Assembly (NCBI RefSeq): GCF_026183895.1
Contig: NZ_JAPFQI010000007.1
Location: 109,933-173,932 of the forward strand
From: Sabulicella glaciei
Lineage (GTDB): Bacteria > Pseudomonadota > Alphaproteobacteria > Acetobacterales > Acetobacteraceae
DNA length: 64,000 nucleotides
Direction: 5' to 3'
In this document: positions 9,268-17,123 of the stretch, piece by piece
Layout: the number at the start of each line of letters is the position of its first letter
Numbering within the stretch: position 1 is the stretch's first letter
Program-made: the position numbers and the translations under genes
The notes under the pieces: generated by a model
What the model saw: the letters and a program-made list of their open reading frames with translations, nothing else
Told to the model about the DNA's origin: nothing
Database searches by the model: none

Positions 9268-10206
9268 CTACGCCCCCTCCGTGGCCTCCCGCGAGACGAG
9301 GCGGGCCGTTTCCGCGAACAGGCGGGACGCGGGCGTCAGGCTGCGGTCGCCGAGCGTCACCAGCGCGATGGGCCGCCGGGTTTCGGGGAGTTCCACCGGC
9401 ACGGCCGCGAGGGACGGGTAGTGCACGGGGAAGCGCAGCATCGCGGAGGGGCCGATGCCCAGGAAACGCCCCGTCCGCAGCATCGCCACCCACATCTGCA
9501 CGGATCGGGTGGAGACGGTGGCGAGCGGCGGCTCCAGCCCCCGGTCCTGGAAGGCCTTCAGGATGAAGCGGCCGAGGAAGCTGTCGTAAGGCGGCAGCGC
9601 CCAGGGTTCCTTCAGCAGCTCGGCAAGCGTGGCGCCCTGCCGGTGGATCAGCGGGTTGCTCCGGTCGGCCACCACCGTCAGCGCGTCGTCGAACAGGATC
9701 TCGGCCTGCAGGTCCGGCTCCGCGCGCGCATCCGCGACCCGCGTGATGGCGAGGTCGAGGTCGCGGTCGCGAAGCCTCTGCAGCAATTCGGTCGTGTGGG
9801 CGACCTCGACGCGGAAGTGCAGCCGGGCGTGGCGGCGGGACAGGTGGTCGATGACGGCGGACACCACGGCGGTCATCGGTTCCGTCGCCCCGACGCGCAC
9901 CTCGCCTTGCGTCGGGTCGGCCAGGAAGCGGAGTTCCTCCATTCCCTGCCGCAGCTCGTCGAGCATCGCGGTGCTGCGCGCGAGCAGGATGCGGCCGTAG
10001 CCGGTCGCCACGACGCCGCGCGAGGACCGGTCGAGCAACGGGACGCCGAGGGTGCGCTCCATCCCTGCGATGGCCTTCGAGATGGCCGATTGGGAAAGGG
10101 CAAGCCGTTCCGCGGCCTGAGCCATGCTGCCGAGTTCGGCCACCACGCGCAGCGTGTGGAGGTCGCGGATCCGGAGGCGCCGCGCGACGCCCTCATCTGC
10201 CTGCAT
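9268..10206 (-). CDS. LysR-type transcriptional regulator
   Basis: 312-aa regulator with the standard N-terminal winged helix-turn-helix (about 11-70; AQAAERLALSQSAISKAIAGMERTLG, shown here in part as AQAAERLALSQS) and a C-terminal periplasmic-binding-like effector domain (about 95-300). It is divergent from a Bug-type receptor gene, and the 123-bp gap holds a perfect 7-bp dyad that is a likely binding site. The usual LysR logic suggests that it controls itself and the divergent receptor in response to a carboxylate or amino-acid ligand. The ligand is unknown. Confidence 0.95.
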   Translation of the reverse strand: MQADEGVARRLRIRDLHTLRVVAELGSMAQAAERLALSQSAISKAIAGMERTLGVPLLDRSSRGVVATGYGRILLARSTAMLDELRQGMEELRFLADPTQGEVRVGATEPMTAVVSAVIDHLSRRHARLHFRVEVAHTTELLQRLRDRDLDLAITRVADARAEPDLQAEILFDDALTVVADRSNPLIHRQGATLAELLKEPWALPPYDSFLGRFILKAFQDRGLEPPLATVSTRSVQMWVAMLRTGRFLGIGPSAMLRFPVHYPSLAAVPVELPETRRPIALVTLGDRSLTPASRLFAETARLVSREATEGA

Positions 10207-10222
10207 CGGCGCCTATTCCCGA

Positions 10223-10242
10223 TGGTCATCCCGTTATGACCA
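10223..10242. promoter_or_regulatory. Operator-like perfect dyad between LysR and Bug receptor genes
   Basis: TGGTCAT, a 6-bp spacer CCCGTT, then ATGACCA form a perfect inverted repeat with 7-bp arms. It lies 17 bp upstream of the LysR start codon and 88 bp upstream of the divergent receptor ATG. Position and symmetry fit a LysR-family binding site, although the even spacing is not the textbook T-N11-A. The dyad is seen; binding is inferred. Confidence 0.6.
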
Positions 10243-10329
10243 GATACCACTTCCGTTCATGGCCGTGGGCGCCGTCTGCTTCCTGGGCCGCTTCCTGCGA
10301 AAGCGCGGCGCCCACCAGCGGAGGACGAT

Positions 10330-11340
10330 ATGCCCAACCATCGGAGCATGGCGGCGCCCGGCCGCCGCACAGTCCTGGCCCTGCTGCCCGGGCTCGGCGC
10401 GGCGTCGTCCCGCGGCGCGGCGCAGGCGGAGGGCGCTTCCGCCTGGCCGCAGCGTCGCGTGCGGGTCATCACGCCCGCCCCGCCTGGCTCGTCCCTGGAC
10501 CTCGTCGCGCGGCTGATGGCCGAGAGGCTGGGCGCGCGCTGGGGCCAACCGGTGACCGTGGAGGGGCGGCCGGGTGCCGACGGCATCCCGGCCCTCGAGG
10601 CGATGATCGCGGCCGCACCGAGGGACGCGCTGTTCCTCGCCAATCACGGCGCCATCACGGTGACCCCCCTCCTCAACCCGCGCCTCGGCTTTGATCCCAT
10701 GGCCGCGCTCTCGCCCGTCCTGGATCTCAGCACCGACCTGTTCGGCGTCGCCGTGCCGGCGGCGCTCCCCGTGCGGGACCTGGCAGGGCTCGTCGGCCAC
10801 GCCCGCGAGAATCCCGGGCTGCTCAACTACACGGCCGCGCCCGGGCCGCCCTATCTCGCGATGCGGGCCTTCCTGCGCGACGCGGGCCTCGACATGGTGC
10901 ATGTGGGATTCCGCGGCATCGGCGCGGTCACGGTGGCGGAGATGCTGGCCGGGCGGCTCCATGTCGCGCTGGCGCCCCTGGCGCCCCTCGTGGGAGCGGC
11001 GCGCGAGGAGCGGCTGCGCGTGATCGCCGTCACGGGGGCGGAGCGCGCCCCCGCCTTGCCCGGAGTGCCCACCAGCGCCGAGCAGGGCTTTCCCGGCTTC
11101 CGCCAGGAGGGAATCCACGGGCTGTTCGGCTGGAAGGACATGCCGGACGCCCTGCGGGAGCGCATCGCCGGCGAGGCCGCCGCCATCCTGGCCGACCACC
11201 TCCTGGCGGAGCGGTTGCGCGGGGTGGGGCTGCAGCTCCGGTCCGGCGGCACGCCCGCGGCCTTCGCCGCCCTCCTCGCGGAGCAGCGGGAGCGCTGGGC
11301 GGGGCTGGCGCGGGAGTTCGGCGCGGCGTCGGCCCCTTAG
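10330..11340 (+). CDS. Tripartite tricarboxylate transporter substrate-binding protein (Bug/TctC family)
   Basis: 336-aa periplasmic binding protein of the Bug family, which deliver carboxylates to TctAB-type permeases or act as sensors. It has an exported leader containing GRRTVLALLPGLGAA (Tat-like) and mature Bug motifs RVRVITPAPPGSSLDLVARL, shown in part, and VVEGRPGAD-like text (VEGRPGAD). No TctA or TctB permease is nearby, so this is an orphan receptor, typical of the expanded Bug families of Burkholderiales and Acetobacteraceae. It is divergent from LysR and probably its target. The ligand is unknown. Confidence 0.9.
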   Translation: MPNHRSMAAPGRRTVLALLPGLGAASSRGAAQAEGASAWPQRRVRVITPAPPGSSLDLVARLMAERLGARWGQPVTVEGRPGADGIPALEAMIAAAPRDALFLANHGAITVTPLLNPRLGFDPMAALSPVLDLSTDLFGVAVPAALPVRDLAGLVGHARENPGLLNYTAAPGPPYLAMRAFLRDAGLDMVHVGFRGIGAVTVAEMLAGRLHVALAPLAPLVGAAREERLRVIAVTGAERAPALPGVPTSAEQGFPGFRQEGIHGLFGWKDMPDALRERIAGEAAAILADHLLAERLRGVGLQLRSGGTPAAFAALLAEQRERWAGLAREFGAASAP

Positions 11341-11359
11341 GCCGCGCAGCGCGGCCCGT

Positions 11360-12082
11360 TCAGCCTCGCGCGCGGCTGACCAGGGATTGCAGGGTCGGAA
11401 GGTCCACCGCACCGGGGATCAGCGCCTCGCCGATCACGAGGGCGGGCGTGCCCTGGATTTGCAGGGCGCGGGCCAGGGCGATGTTGCGCTCGATGCGGCG
11501 GGCGATGGCGGGGTCGTCCATGTCGCGGCGCAGGCGCGTCCAGTCGAGGCGCAGCCGCTCCGCCTCGCGGCGAATGGCGGGTTCCGTCGGCTCCTCGCGC
11601 AGGCGCAGCAGCGCGTCCTGCAGCGGCGCGTAGCGGTCCTGCTTCTGCGCGGCGAGCAGGGCGCGGGAGGCCAGCACCGAGTTGGGGCCGAGGATGGGCA
11701 GGTCGATCATGACCACCTTCACGTCGCGCTCGCTGGCGAGGAGCTGCTCCATCACCGGATGCAGCTGCTTGCAGTAGCCGCAGCGCGCATCGAAGAACTC
11801 GGCGATGACCACGCGGCCCTGCGGGTTGCCCTTCACCGGCAGGCTGGGGTCGCGGAACAGCGCGTCGGCGTTCTCGGCGATGGCGCGGCGCTGGGCGGTT
11901 TCGCGGTCGCGGATTTCCGCCTGTTCCAGCCCGGACAGCGCGTCGCGCAGGATGGAAGGGTCGGTGCGCAGCGCCTCGCGCAGGATCTGCAGCACCTCCT
12001 CCCGCTGGGCGGGGGAAAGGGCCTGGGCCAGGGCGCCCGTGGGGGCAAGGGCGGCAAGGGCGAGAAGGGCGCGGCGGTTCAT
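11360..12082 (-). CDS. Periplasmic DsbA/ScsC-like thiol-disulfide protein
   Basis: 240-aa exported thioredoxin-fold protein. The leader is MNRRALLALAALAPTGALAQ (1-20, Tat-like RR). An N-terminal helical stalk (about 23-75) resembles the oligomerisation segment of ScsC/Com1 proteins. The catalytic CGYC motif is at 101-104 and the cis-proline loop GTPALVIG has P213. It would form or shuffle disulfides in periplasmic proteins. ATG 12082 was chosen because it begins the signal peptide. It is divergent (87 bp) from a GGT-like lipoprotein gene, a pairing with no obvious meaning. Confidence 0.92.
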   Translation of the reverse strand: MNRRALLALAALAPTGALAQALSPAQREEVLQILREALRTDPSILRDALSGLEQAEIRDRETAQRRAIAENADALFRDPSLPVKGNPQGRVVIAEFFDARCGYCKQLHPVMEQLLASERDVKVVMIDLPILGPNSVLASRALLAAQKQDRYAPLQDALLRLREEPTEPAIRREAERLRLDWTRLRRDMDDPAIARRIERNIALARALQIQGTPALVIGEALIPGAVDLPTLQSLVSRARG

Positions 12083-12169
12083 GCGGCGCCTATGGCCCAG
12101 GCCGCGCCGTCCGGGCAAGGGAGGGACGCGGTTGCCGGGAGGGGCGCTTCGGGGCAAGAACCACGGGCC

Positions 12170-13516
12170 ATGATCTCCCGCCTCCCGCGACTCGCCATCC
12201 TCCTTTCCTCCGGCCTCGCCCTCGCGGGGTGCGAGACGGCGCGGTCGGTCACCTCCGGCTTGCTCGGCGGCCCCTCGGCCCAGGCGGGGCAGCCCGGCTT
12301 CGTGCGGGGCTTCCTGGGCGGCATCGCGGCCGAGGACCCGATGGCCGCCGCGGCGGGGCGCGAGGTGCTGGCCGCCGGCGGCTCGGCCGTGGACGCGGCG
12401 GTGGCGGCGGGGTTCGTGATGGCGGTCACCCTGCCCTCGCGCGTCGGGCTGGGCGGCGGCGGGGCCTGCGTGGTGTTCGACCCGCGCCGCAACGACGCCG
12501 AGGCGGTGATGTTCGAGGCCGGGGCGCGCTCCGGCGGCCTGTCCGACGCGGACCGCCCGGCGGCGGTGCCCATGCTGGCGCGCGGCCTCTTCGCGCTGCA
12601 CACGCGCCAGCGCACCGGCCGCCCCTTCGAGGAGCTGATCGCCCCGGCGGAGCAGCTGGCGCGGTTCGGCGCGCCGATGACCCGCGCGCTCCACGCCGAC
12701 CTGTCCGCCGTGCAGGGGCCGCTCTTCGCCGATCCGGATTCGCGGGCGGTGTTCAGCCGCAACGGCGTGCCGGTCGCGGTGGGGGACCGGTTCGCGAACC
12801 CGGCCCTGGGCGCGACGCTGACGGCGCTGCGCGTTTCCGGCGTGGGCGACCTGCACCAGGGCACGCTGGCGCGGCGGCTGGAGGAGGCGATGCCCCTGGC
12901 CGGCGGCGGCACCTATGCCCAGGGCGAGCTGCGGGCGGCGCTGCCGCGCGTGGTGCCGGCGGTGACGCTGGCGGCGCGCGGCGGCGACCGCGCCTCCTTC
13001 CTGCCCGAGTCGGGGCTGCCGGCCGCCCAGGCCTTCCAGGCGCTGATGGCGGGGCAGGAGCCCGGCCCCCTCGCCGGTCCGCTGCCGGCCAGCGCCGGGC
13101 TGATCGTCTATGACCGCAACGGCCTGGCGGTCAGCTGCGCCTTCAGCCTGAACAACCTGTTCGGCACCGGGCGCACCGTGCCGGGCATGGGGTTCCTGGC
13201 GGCGGCCGCGCCGGGGCGCGGGCGGATCACCGCCGCGCCGCTTTCCGCCGCGATCGGCTGGAATCCGAACCTGCGCGCCTTCCGTGCCGCCGCCGCCGGG
13301 TCGGGCCAGGAATGGGCCCCGCTGGCCGTGGCGGCGCCGCTGGCGGCCGGGATGGGGCGCGACGCCGACGCCGCGTCCGCCATCGCGCAGGTGCCGCCGG
13401 GCGGGCGGGCGCAGTTCGGCCAGTGCCCGCGCTACCTGCCGGGCTGGGAGCAGCTTTGCGCCACGGTGAGCGACCCGCGCGGCGCGGGGGTGGCGCTGGG
13501 CGCCACCGACCGGTGA
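12170..13516 (+). CDS. Gamma-glutamyltransferase-like lipoprotein, probably lacking the catalytic threonine
   Basis: 448-aa protein with a lipoprotein signal (LALAGC, Cys21) and a gamma-glutamyltranspeptidase fold signature: GGSAVDAAVAAGFVMAV (70-86) and a C-terminal small-subunit strand LIVYDRNGLAVSCAFSLNNLFGTG (311-334, in part). In active GGT the small subunit begins with Thr-Thr-His; here the aligned positions read Pro-Ala-Ser-Ala-Gly (306-310), so the nucleophile would be Ser308 or absent. It is also about 100 residues shorter than usual. It could be a pseudo-enzyme or a Ser variant. Its stop overlaps the next gene's GTG by 3 nt. Confidence 0.78.
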   Translation: MISRLPRLAILLSSGLALAGCETARSVTSGLLGGPSAQAGQPGFVRGFLGGIAAEDPMAAAAGREVLAAGGSAVDAAVAAGFVMAVTLPSRVGLGGGGACVVFDPRRNDAEAVMFEAGARSGGLSDADRPAAVPMLARGLFALHTRQRTGRPFEELIAPAEQLARFGAPMTRALHADLSAVQGPLFADPDSRAVFSRNGVPVAVGDRFANPALGATLTALRVSGVGDLHQGTLARRLEEAMPLAGGGTYAQGELRAALPRVVPAVTLAARGGDRASFLPESGLPAAQAFQALMAGQEPGPLAGPLPASAGLIVYDRNGLAVSCAFSLNNLFGTGRTVPGMGFLAAAAPGRGRITAAPLSAAIGWNPNLRAFRAAAAGSGQEWAPLAVAAPLAAGMGRDADAASAIAQVPPGGRAQFGQCPRYLPGWEQLCATVSDPRGAGVALGATDR

Positions 13517-14682
13517 TCAAGACCGGACGGGGGGCGGAGGCGCCGCCCTTCCTGGTCATGGACGTGATCGCGGCCGCCAATGCGCGCGAGGCCGCGCTGC
13601 CGCCGGACGCGCCGCGCATCCTCCGCATGGAGGTGGGGCAGCCGGGATTCGGCGCGCCGGAAGGCGCCGTCGCGGCGGCGGAGCGGGCGCTGCGCTCGGG
13701 CAGCACCCTGGGCTACACCGAGGCCTTCGGGATGCCTTCGCTGCGGGCGCGCATCGCGCGCCACTATCGCGAGCATTACGGGGTGGCGGTGCCGGAGCGG
13801 CGCATCGCGGTGACGGTGGGCGCCTCGGGGGCGTTTCCCCTCGCCTTCCTGGCGGCGTTCGACCGGGGGGACCGGGTGGCGATGGCGGCGCCCTTCTACC
13901 CGCCCTATGCCAACATCCTCGCGGCGCTGGGGATGGAGCCGGTGCTGCTGGAATGCGACGCGGGGTCGCGGTTCCAGCCGACCCTGGCGATGCTGGAGAA
14001 GCTGGACCCCCTGCCCGACGGGCTGATCGTCGCCAGCCCGTGCAACCCGGCTGGGACCATGCTGGCGCCCGACGAGCTGCGCGCCATCGCGCGCTGGTGC
14101 CACGACAAGGGCGTCCGGCTGGTGTCGGACGAGATCTATCACGGGCTGTCCTGGGGGACGGTCGCGGAAAGCACGGCGGCCGCGTTCAGCCCGAGCGCGG
14201 TGGTGGTGAACAGCTTCTCGAAATACTGGTGCATGACGGGGTGGCGCATCGGCTGGCTGGTGCTGCCCGACGACCTGGTGCGGCCGGTGGAGTGCCTGGC
14301 GCAGAACATGTTCATCTCGGCGCCGCACGTGGCGCAGGTGGCGGCCGAGGCGGCGATGGACTGCACGGAGGAGCTGGAGGCGCGCAAGGCTTCGTATGCG
14401 CGGTCACGCGCGGCGCTGCTGGCGGGGTTGCCGGAGGCGGGGTTCGGGCGGATCGCGGCGGCGGATGGCGCCTTCTACCTGTGGTGCGACCTGCATGGGA
14501 TGAGCAATGACAGCCTGGATTTCGCCGCGCGGATGCTGGAGGGCGCCGGGATCGCGGCGACGCCAGGGGTGGATTTCGACCGCGCGAGGGGGCACCGGTT
14601 CCTGCGGTTCTCGTATTGCGGGGATGAGGGGGCGATGCGTGAGGCGCCGGGGCGGTTGCGCGAGTGGCTGCGGCGCGGGTGA
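13513..14682 (+). CDS. PLP-dependent aminotransferase, class I/II
   Basis: 389-aa fold-type I aminotransferase. The key residues are visible: N178 (SPCNPAGT), D206 and Y209 (SDEIYHG), the PLP Schiff-base lysine K237 (NSFSKYW) and R245 (MTGWRIGW). It would transfer an amino group between an amino acid and a 2-oxo acid; the pattern is closest to aspartate/aromatic aminotransferase-like proteins, but substrate is not assignable. The GTG start overlaps the stop of the GGT-like lipoprotein (GTGA), so the two are cotranscribed and coupled, suggesting a shared role in amino-acid salvage. Confidence 0.92.
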   Translation: MIKTGRGAEAPPFLVMDVIAAANAREAALPPDAPRILRMEVGQPGFGAPEGAVAAAERALRSGSTLGYTEAFGMPSLRARIARHYREHYGVAVPERRIAVTVGASGAFPLAFLAAFDRGDRVAMAAPFYPPYANILAALGMEPVLLECDAGSRFQPTLAMLEKLDPLPDGLIVASPCNPAGTMLAPDELRAIARWCHDKGVRLVSDEIYHGLSWGTVAESTAAAFSPSAVVVNSFSKYWCMTGWRIGWLVLPDDLVRPVECLAQNMFISAPHVAQVAAEAAMDCTEELEARKASYARSRAALLAGLPEAGFGRIAAADGAFYLWCDLHGMSNDSLDFAARMLEGAGIAATPGVDFDRARGHRFLRFSYCGDEGAMREAPGRLREWLRRG

Positions 14683-15564
14683 CTAGGGCGCGTTGATCGT
14701 CCGCACCTTGAAGACCACGTTGCCGATCCGGCCCGGTCCGATCCAGACTTCTCCGTTGCCGAACATCGCGCCCTGGTCCCGGACGAACAGGTCGTTGAAG
14801 GCCTGCCTGGACACGACCTCCCTGATGGCTGGATGGAGGATGGCGTCGCGTGCGGCCGCGAGCTCGGCGGCAATGCGGATGGTGCGCCTGCGTGCTCCCC
14901 CGAGGGTGAGAGGAAAGTCCACAACCCGGGCGATCAGCGCCATGTCGCCGGAGCGATAGGCGGCCCTGACCGTTCGGAAGCCGGCATAGGCCGCGGCCGG
15001 GTTGAAGCCTTGCTGGCGGTAGCTTGCGGAAACCTCCGCCGGCAATGGCGGCAGGGTGAAATGGAAGCCGGAATTTGCCTCCTCCGGCTTGCCCATGGAC
15101 CGCCTGAGGCCTCGTGTCAGGAGCTTCAGCGCCGCGTGGGTGTCGAAAAGTCGCTGCACCTCCGGCGAGGCCGCGCCGCCGCTTCCTTCGTGGAAGGACA
15201 TCGCAAGGTCGAACTCGTCGATGCGGGGGTTCCTTCGCCTCCGGGCGGCCAGCAGCGCGTTGAACGCGTCCTCTCCCCGAAACTGCGCGATCCAGGTCCT
15301 TTCCTCGACCTCGGCCAGGACCTGCTCGTCCGTCGGGCGGAAGCCGGGCGCCGGAGCGAGGTCGGACGGGAGCGCCCCGACCAGCGCCGAGAACGGCCGG
15401 CTGTCCCTGTCCTCGGCATCGGGGCTTGGGTCGATGCGGAAGCTGCGACCCCAGACCTGGACATCGACCGGCGCCGCGACAGCGGCCTGAACCGCGACAG
15501 AAAATGCCAGGGCGAGGGCCGCGCGGAGGATGACGGTGAACGCGGAACGTTTCCGCATGGCCAT
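14683..15564 (-). CDS. Exported protein of unknown function
   Basis: About 293 aa from the chosen ATG at 15564 (an ATG at 15633 would add 23 residues ahead of the leader and is less likely). A clear signal peptide (MAMRKRS, hydrophobic run, AVQAAVAAP) indicates export. The mature protein has no motif I can name. The middle is charged and helical. The last 50 residues (AFNDLFVRDQGAMFGNGEVWI and GPGRIGNVVFKV, in parts) resemble a beta-rich end seen in small periplasmic proteins of unknown role. It is convergent with the aminotransferase gene, with adjacent stops, and upstream of it lies a short AT-richer stretch. Lower GC than neighbours hints at transfer. Confidence 0.75.
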   Translation of the reverse strand: MAMRKRSAFTVILRAALALAFSVAVQAAVAAPVDVQVWGRSFRIDPSPDAEDRDSRPFSALVGALPSDLAPAPGFRPTDEQVLAEVEERTWIAQFRGEDAFNALLAARRRRNPRIDEFDLAMSFHEGSGGAASPEVQRLFDTHAALKLLTRGLRRSMGKPEEANSGFHFTLPPLPAEVSASYRQQGFNPAAAYAGFRTVRAAYRSGDMALIARVVDFPLTLGGARRRTIRIAAELAAARDAILHPAIREVVSRQAFNDLFVRDQGAMFGNGEVWIGPGRIGNVVFKVRTINAP

Positions 15565-15752
15565 GCCCCCTGCGGGTTCGTGGCTTCTCATCCGCGTCAT
15601 CCTTCGCAGGTTCGTCGAGCAAGGACCGGGCACCAGCCTGTCATGATTTCCCGCGCGCTGGCAGCATCAAAAGGGAGAGCGCCTGAAGGCGCCGATTTCT
15701 TGACTTCGCAGCCTTGTTCTTGCTTTGTTCGAACGTTGCTGCGGAGGCAGGG

Positions 15753-16448
15753 ATGGCAGGGCGATGCAAGACGGAGCGGGAAAGTTCAGCCGGACGTCTC
15801 GCGCGCCTCCATCGCGTCCTGGCGCGCCTCCGCCCACGGCACCGCCATGCGCCGCGCCTGTCCGCCCCGCAGGACTGGCGGCCGCTGACGGAGGCGGAGC
15901 TGCGCTTCGTGTGGCCGGTGCTGGAGATGGTGTGCGCGCATGAGGTGGGGCGGCCTTCGGCGCTGCCGCTGCTGGTGCGGTTCGAGGCGGTGCTGGAAGG
16001 GGCGATGCAGCGCCGGCCCTGGCGGGAGGTCGCGGCGGAGGCGGCGCCGGGGGTGAAGGGCGACACGCTGCACCGGACGTTTCGCCGCTGGACCGCGCGC
16101 AAGCTGTGGATGCTGCTGCTGATCAAGCTGGCGGAGGAGAAGCCGGATCTGCCGGCGCTCGAATACTTCGTTTGCCGCGCTTATCGGCGGGCGTGGCGCG
16201 GACAGGGGCTGCGCGGGGTGCTGGTGGCGCGGGCGACGGGGCTGGCCTCGGCGCTGCGGGCGCCGATGTCGCGCTTCCCGGATCCGGATTTGTCCGCACG
16301 CTGCCACCGCCGCGTCATCCTGCCCGGAATGCGCCGCGTGCCGGACTGGCCGGACGCGGTCGCCACCCGGTTCTTCCGGCTGTGCCGGGCCTTGTTCCGC
16401 CTGTTCAGCGGGACGCGGCGCATCCGCCGCGCCTGGGAGCCGGCCTAG
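15753..16448 (+). CDS. Transposase-derived protein: IS5-type N-terminal domain without DDE catalysis
   Basis: 231-aa basic protein. Residues 40-130 follow the layout of the DUF4096 domain that opens IS5-family transposases: PLTEAELRFVWPVLE, a GRP..LPLLVRFEAVLEGAMQRRPWREV segment (shown in part), then DTLHRTFRRWTARKLW. Where IS5 transposases continue with YLMIDAT-like text bearing the first catalytic Asp, this protein has EYFVCRAYRR, so the Asp is lost and no DDE domain follows; the C-terminus is an Arg-rich tail. GGAGG sits 5 nt before the ATG at 15753, so it looks expressed. I read it as a domesticated or decayed transposase; the function is unknown. Confidence 0.65.
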   Translation: MAGRCKTERESSAGRLARLHRVLARLRPRHRHAPRLSAPQDWRPLTEAELRFVWPVLEMVCAHEVGRPSALPLLVRFEAVLEGAMQRRPWREVAAEAAPGVKGDTLHRTFRRWTARKLWMLLLIKLAEEKPDLPALEYFVCRAYRRAWRGQGLRGVLVARATGLASALRAPMSRFPDPDLSARCHRRVILPGMRRVPDWPDAVATRFFRLCRALFRLFSGTRRIRRAWEPA

Positions 16449-16457
16449 GTGCCGCCG

Positions 16458-17081
16458 CTAGCGGGAAAGCTGCGCGATCTGCTGCCGCATGGCGTTCAGC
16501 AGCGCGCCCACCTGGTTGCCGCCGCGCTGGATCACGGCGGAATACTCGGAGCGCTGGGTGAGGCGGAGCGAGGCTCCCTCGGCCACCAGGTCCACGATGC
16601 GGGGCTGGCCGTTCACCTCGGCCACGCGCCAGTCCAGGGTGAAGGCGGCGCTGCCGGGGCGCTGCACGACCGTGGTGACGAGCGCGTCGTCCTCCGTGCG
16701 CTGCTGCGCGCGGCCGAGGGCGAATTGCACGCCCTGGTACTCGCCGAAGCGGGAGGCGAGGTTGCGGATCAGCACCTCCTCGAAGAGGCGCAGGAACTCC
16801 GCCTGCTCGGCCGGGGAGGCGGCGCGCCACCAGCGGCCGAGGATGAAGCGGCCCGTGCCCTCGATGTCCACGGAGCGGCGGAGGATTTCGGCCACGGCGG
16901 CGCGGCGGCGCTCGACCGGCGCGTTGGCGTTCAGCACGCCCACCAGCTCCTGTCCCGTCGCCTGGATGAAGGCGGCGGCGCGGTTGGGGTCCATCTGCGC
17001 CAGGGCGGGCAGGGCGGGGAGCGACAGCAGGGCGGCGCCGAACAGGGTCCGGCGGGAAAGGCGGGGGGGGGTCACTGGCAT
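16458..17081 (-). CDS. mlaC: Phospholipid-binding ABC transport protein MlaC
   Basis: 207-aa periplasmic shuttle that carries phospholipids between the outer-membrane MlaA complex and the inner-membrane MlaFEDB ABC transporter, maintaining outer-membrane asymmetry. Signal peptide (LSRRTLFGAALLSLPALPALAQ, Tat-like) ends near residue 29. The MlaC/Ttg2D pattern is seen in DIEGTGRFILGRWWRAAS, EFLRLFEEVLI and the DWRVAEVNGQPRIVDLVAEG strand. It lies 42 bp downstream of mlaA on the same strand; mlaF, mlaE, mlaD are not in the window. Its stop is 9 nt from the convergent transposase-derived gene. Confidence 0.92.
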   Translation of the reverse strand: MPVTPPRLSRRTLFGAALLSLPALPALAQMDPNRAAAFIQATGQELVGVLNANAPVERRRAAVAEILRRSVDIEGTGRFILGRWWRAASPAEQAEFLRLFEEVLIRNLASRFGEYQGVQFALGRAQQRTEDDALVTTVVQRPGSAAFTLDWRVAEVNGQPRIVDLVAEGASLRLTQRSEYSAVIQRGGNQVGALLNAMRQQIAQLSR

Positions 17082-17123
17082 GTTCCTCGAAACGCGGCGC
17101 TGAGGGTCCCGTTGGGGAGGGCC

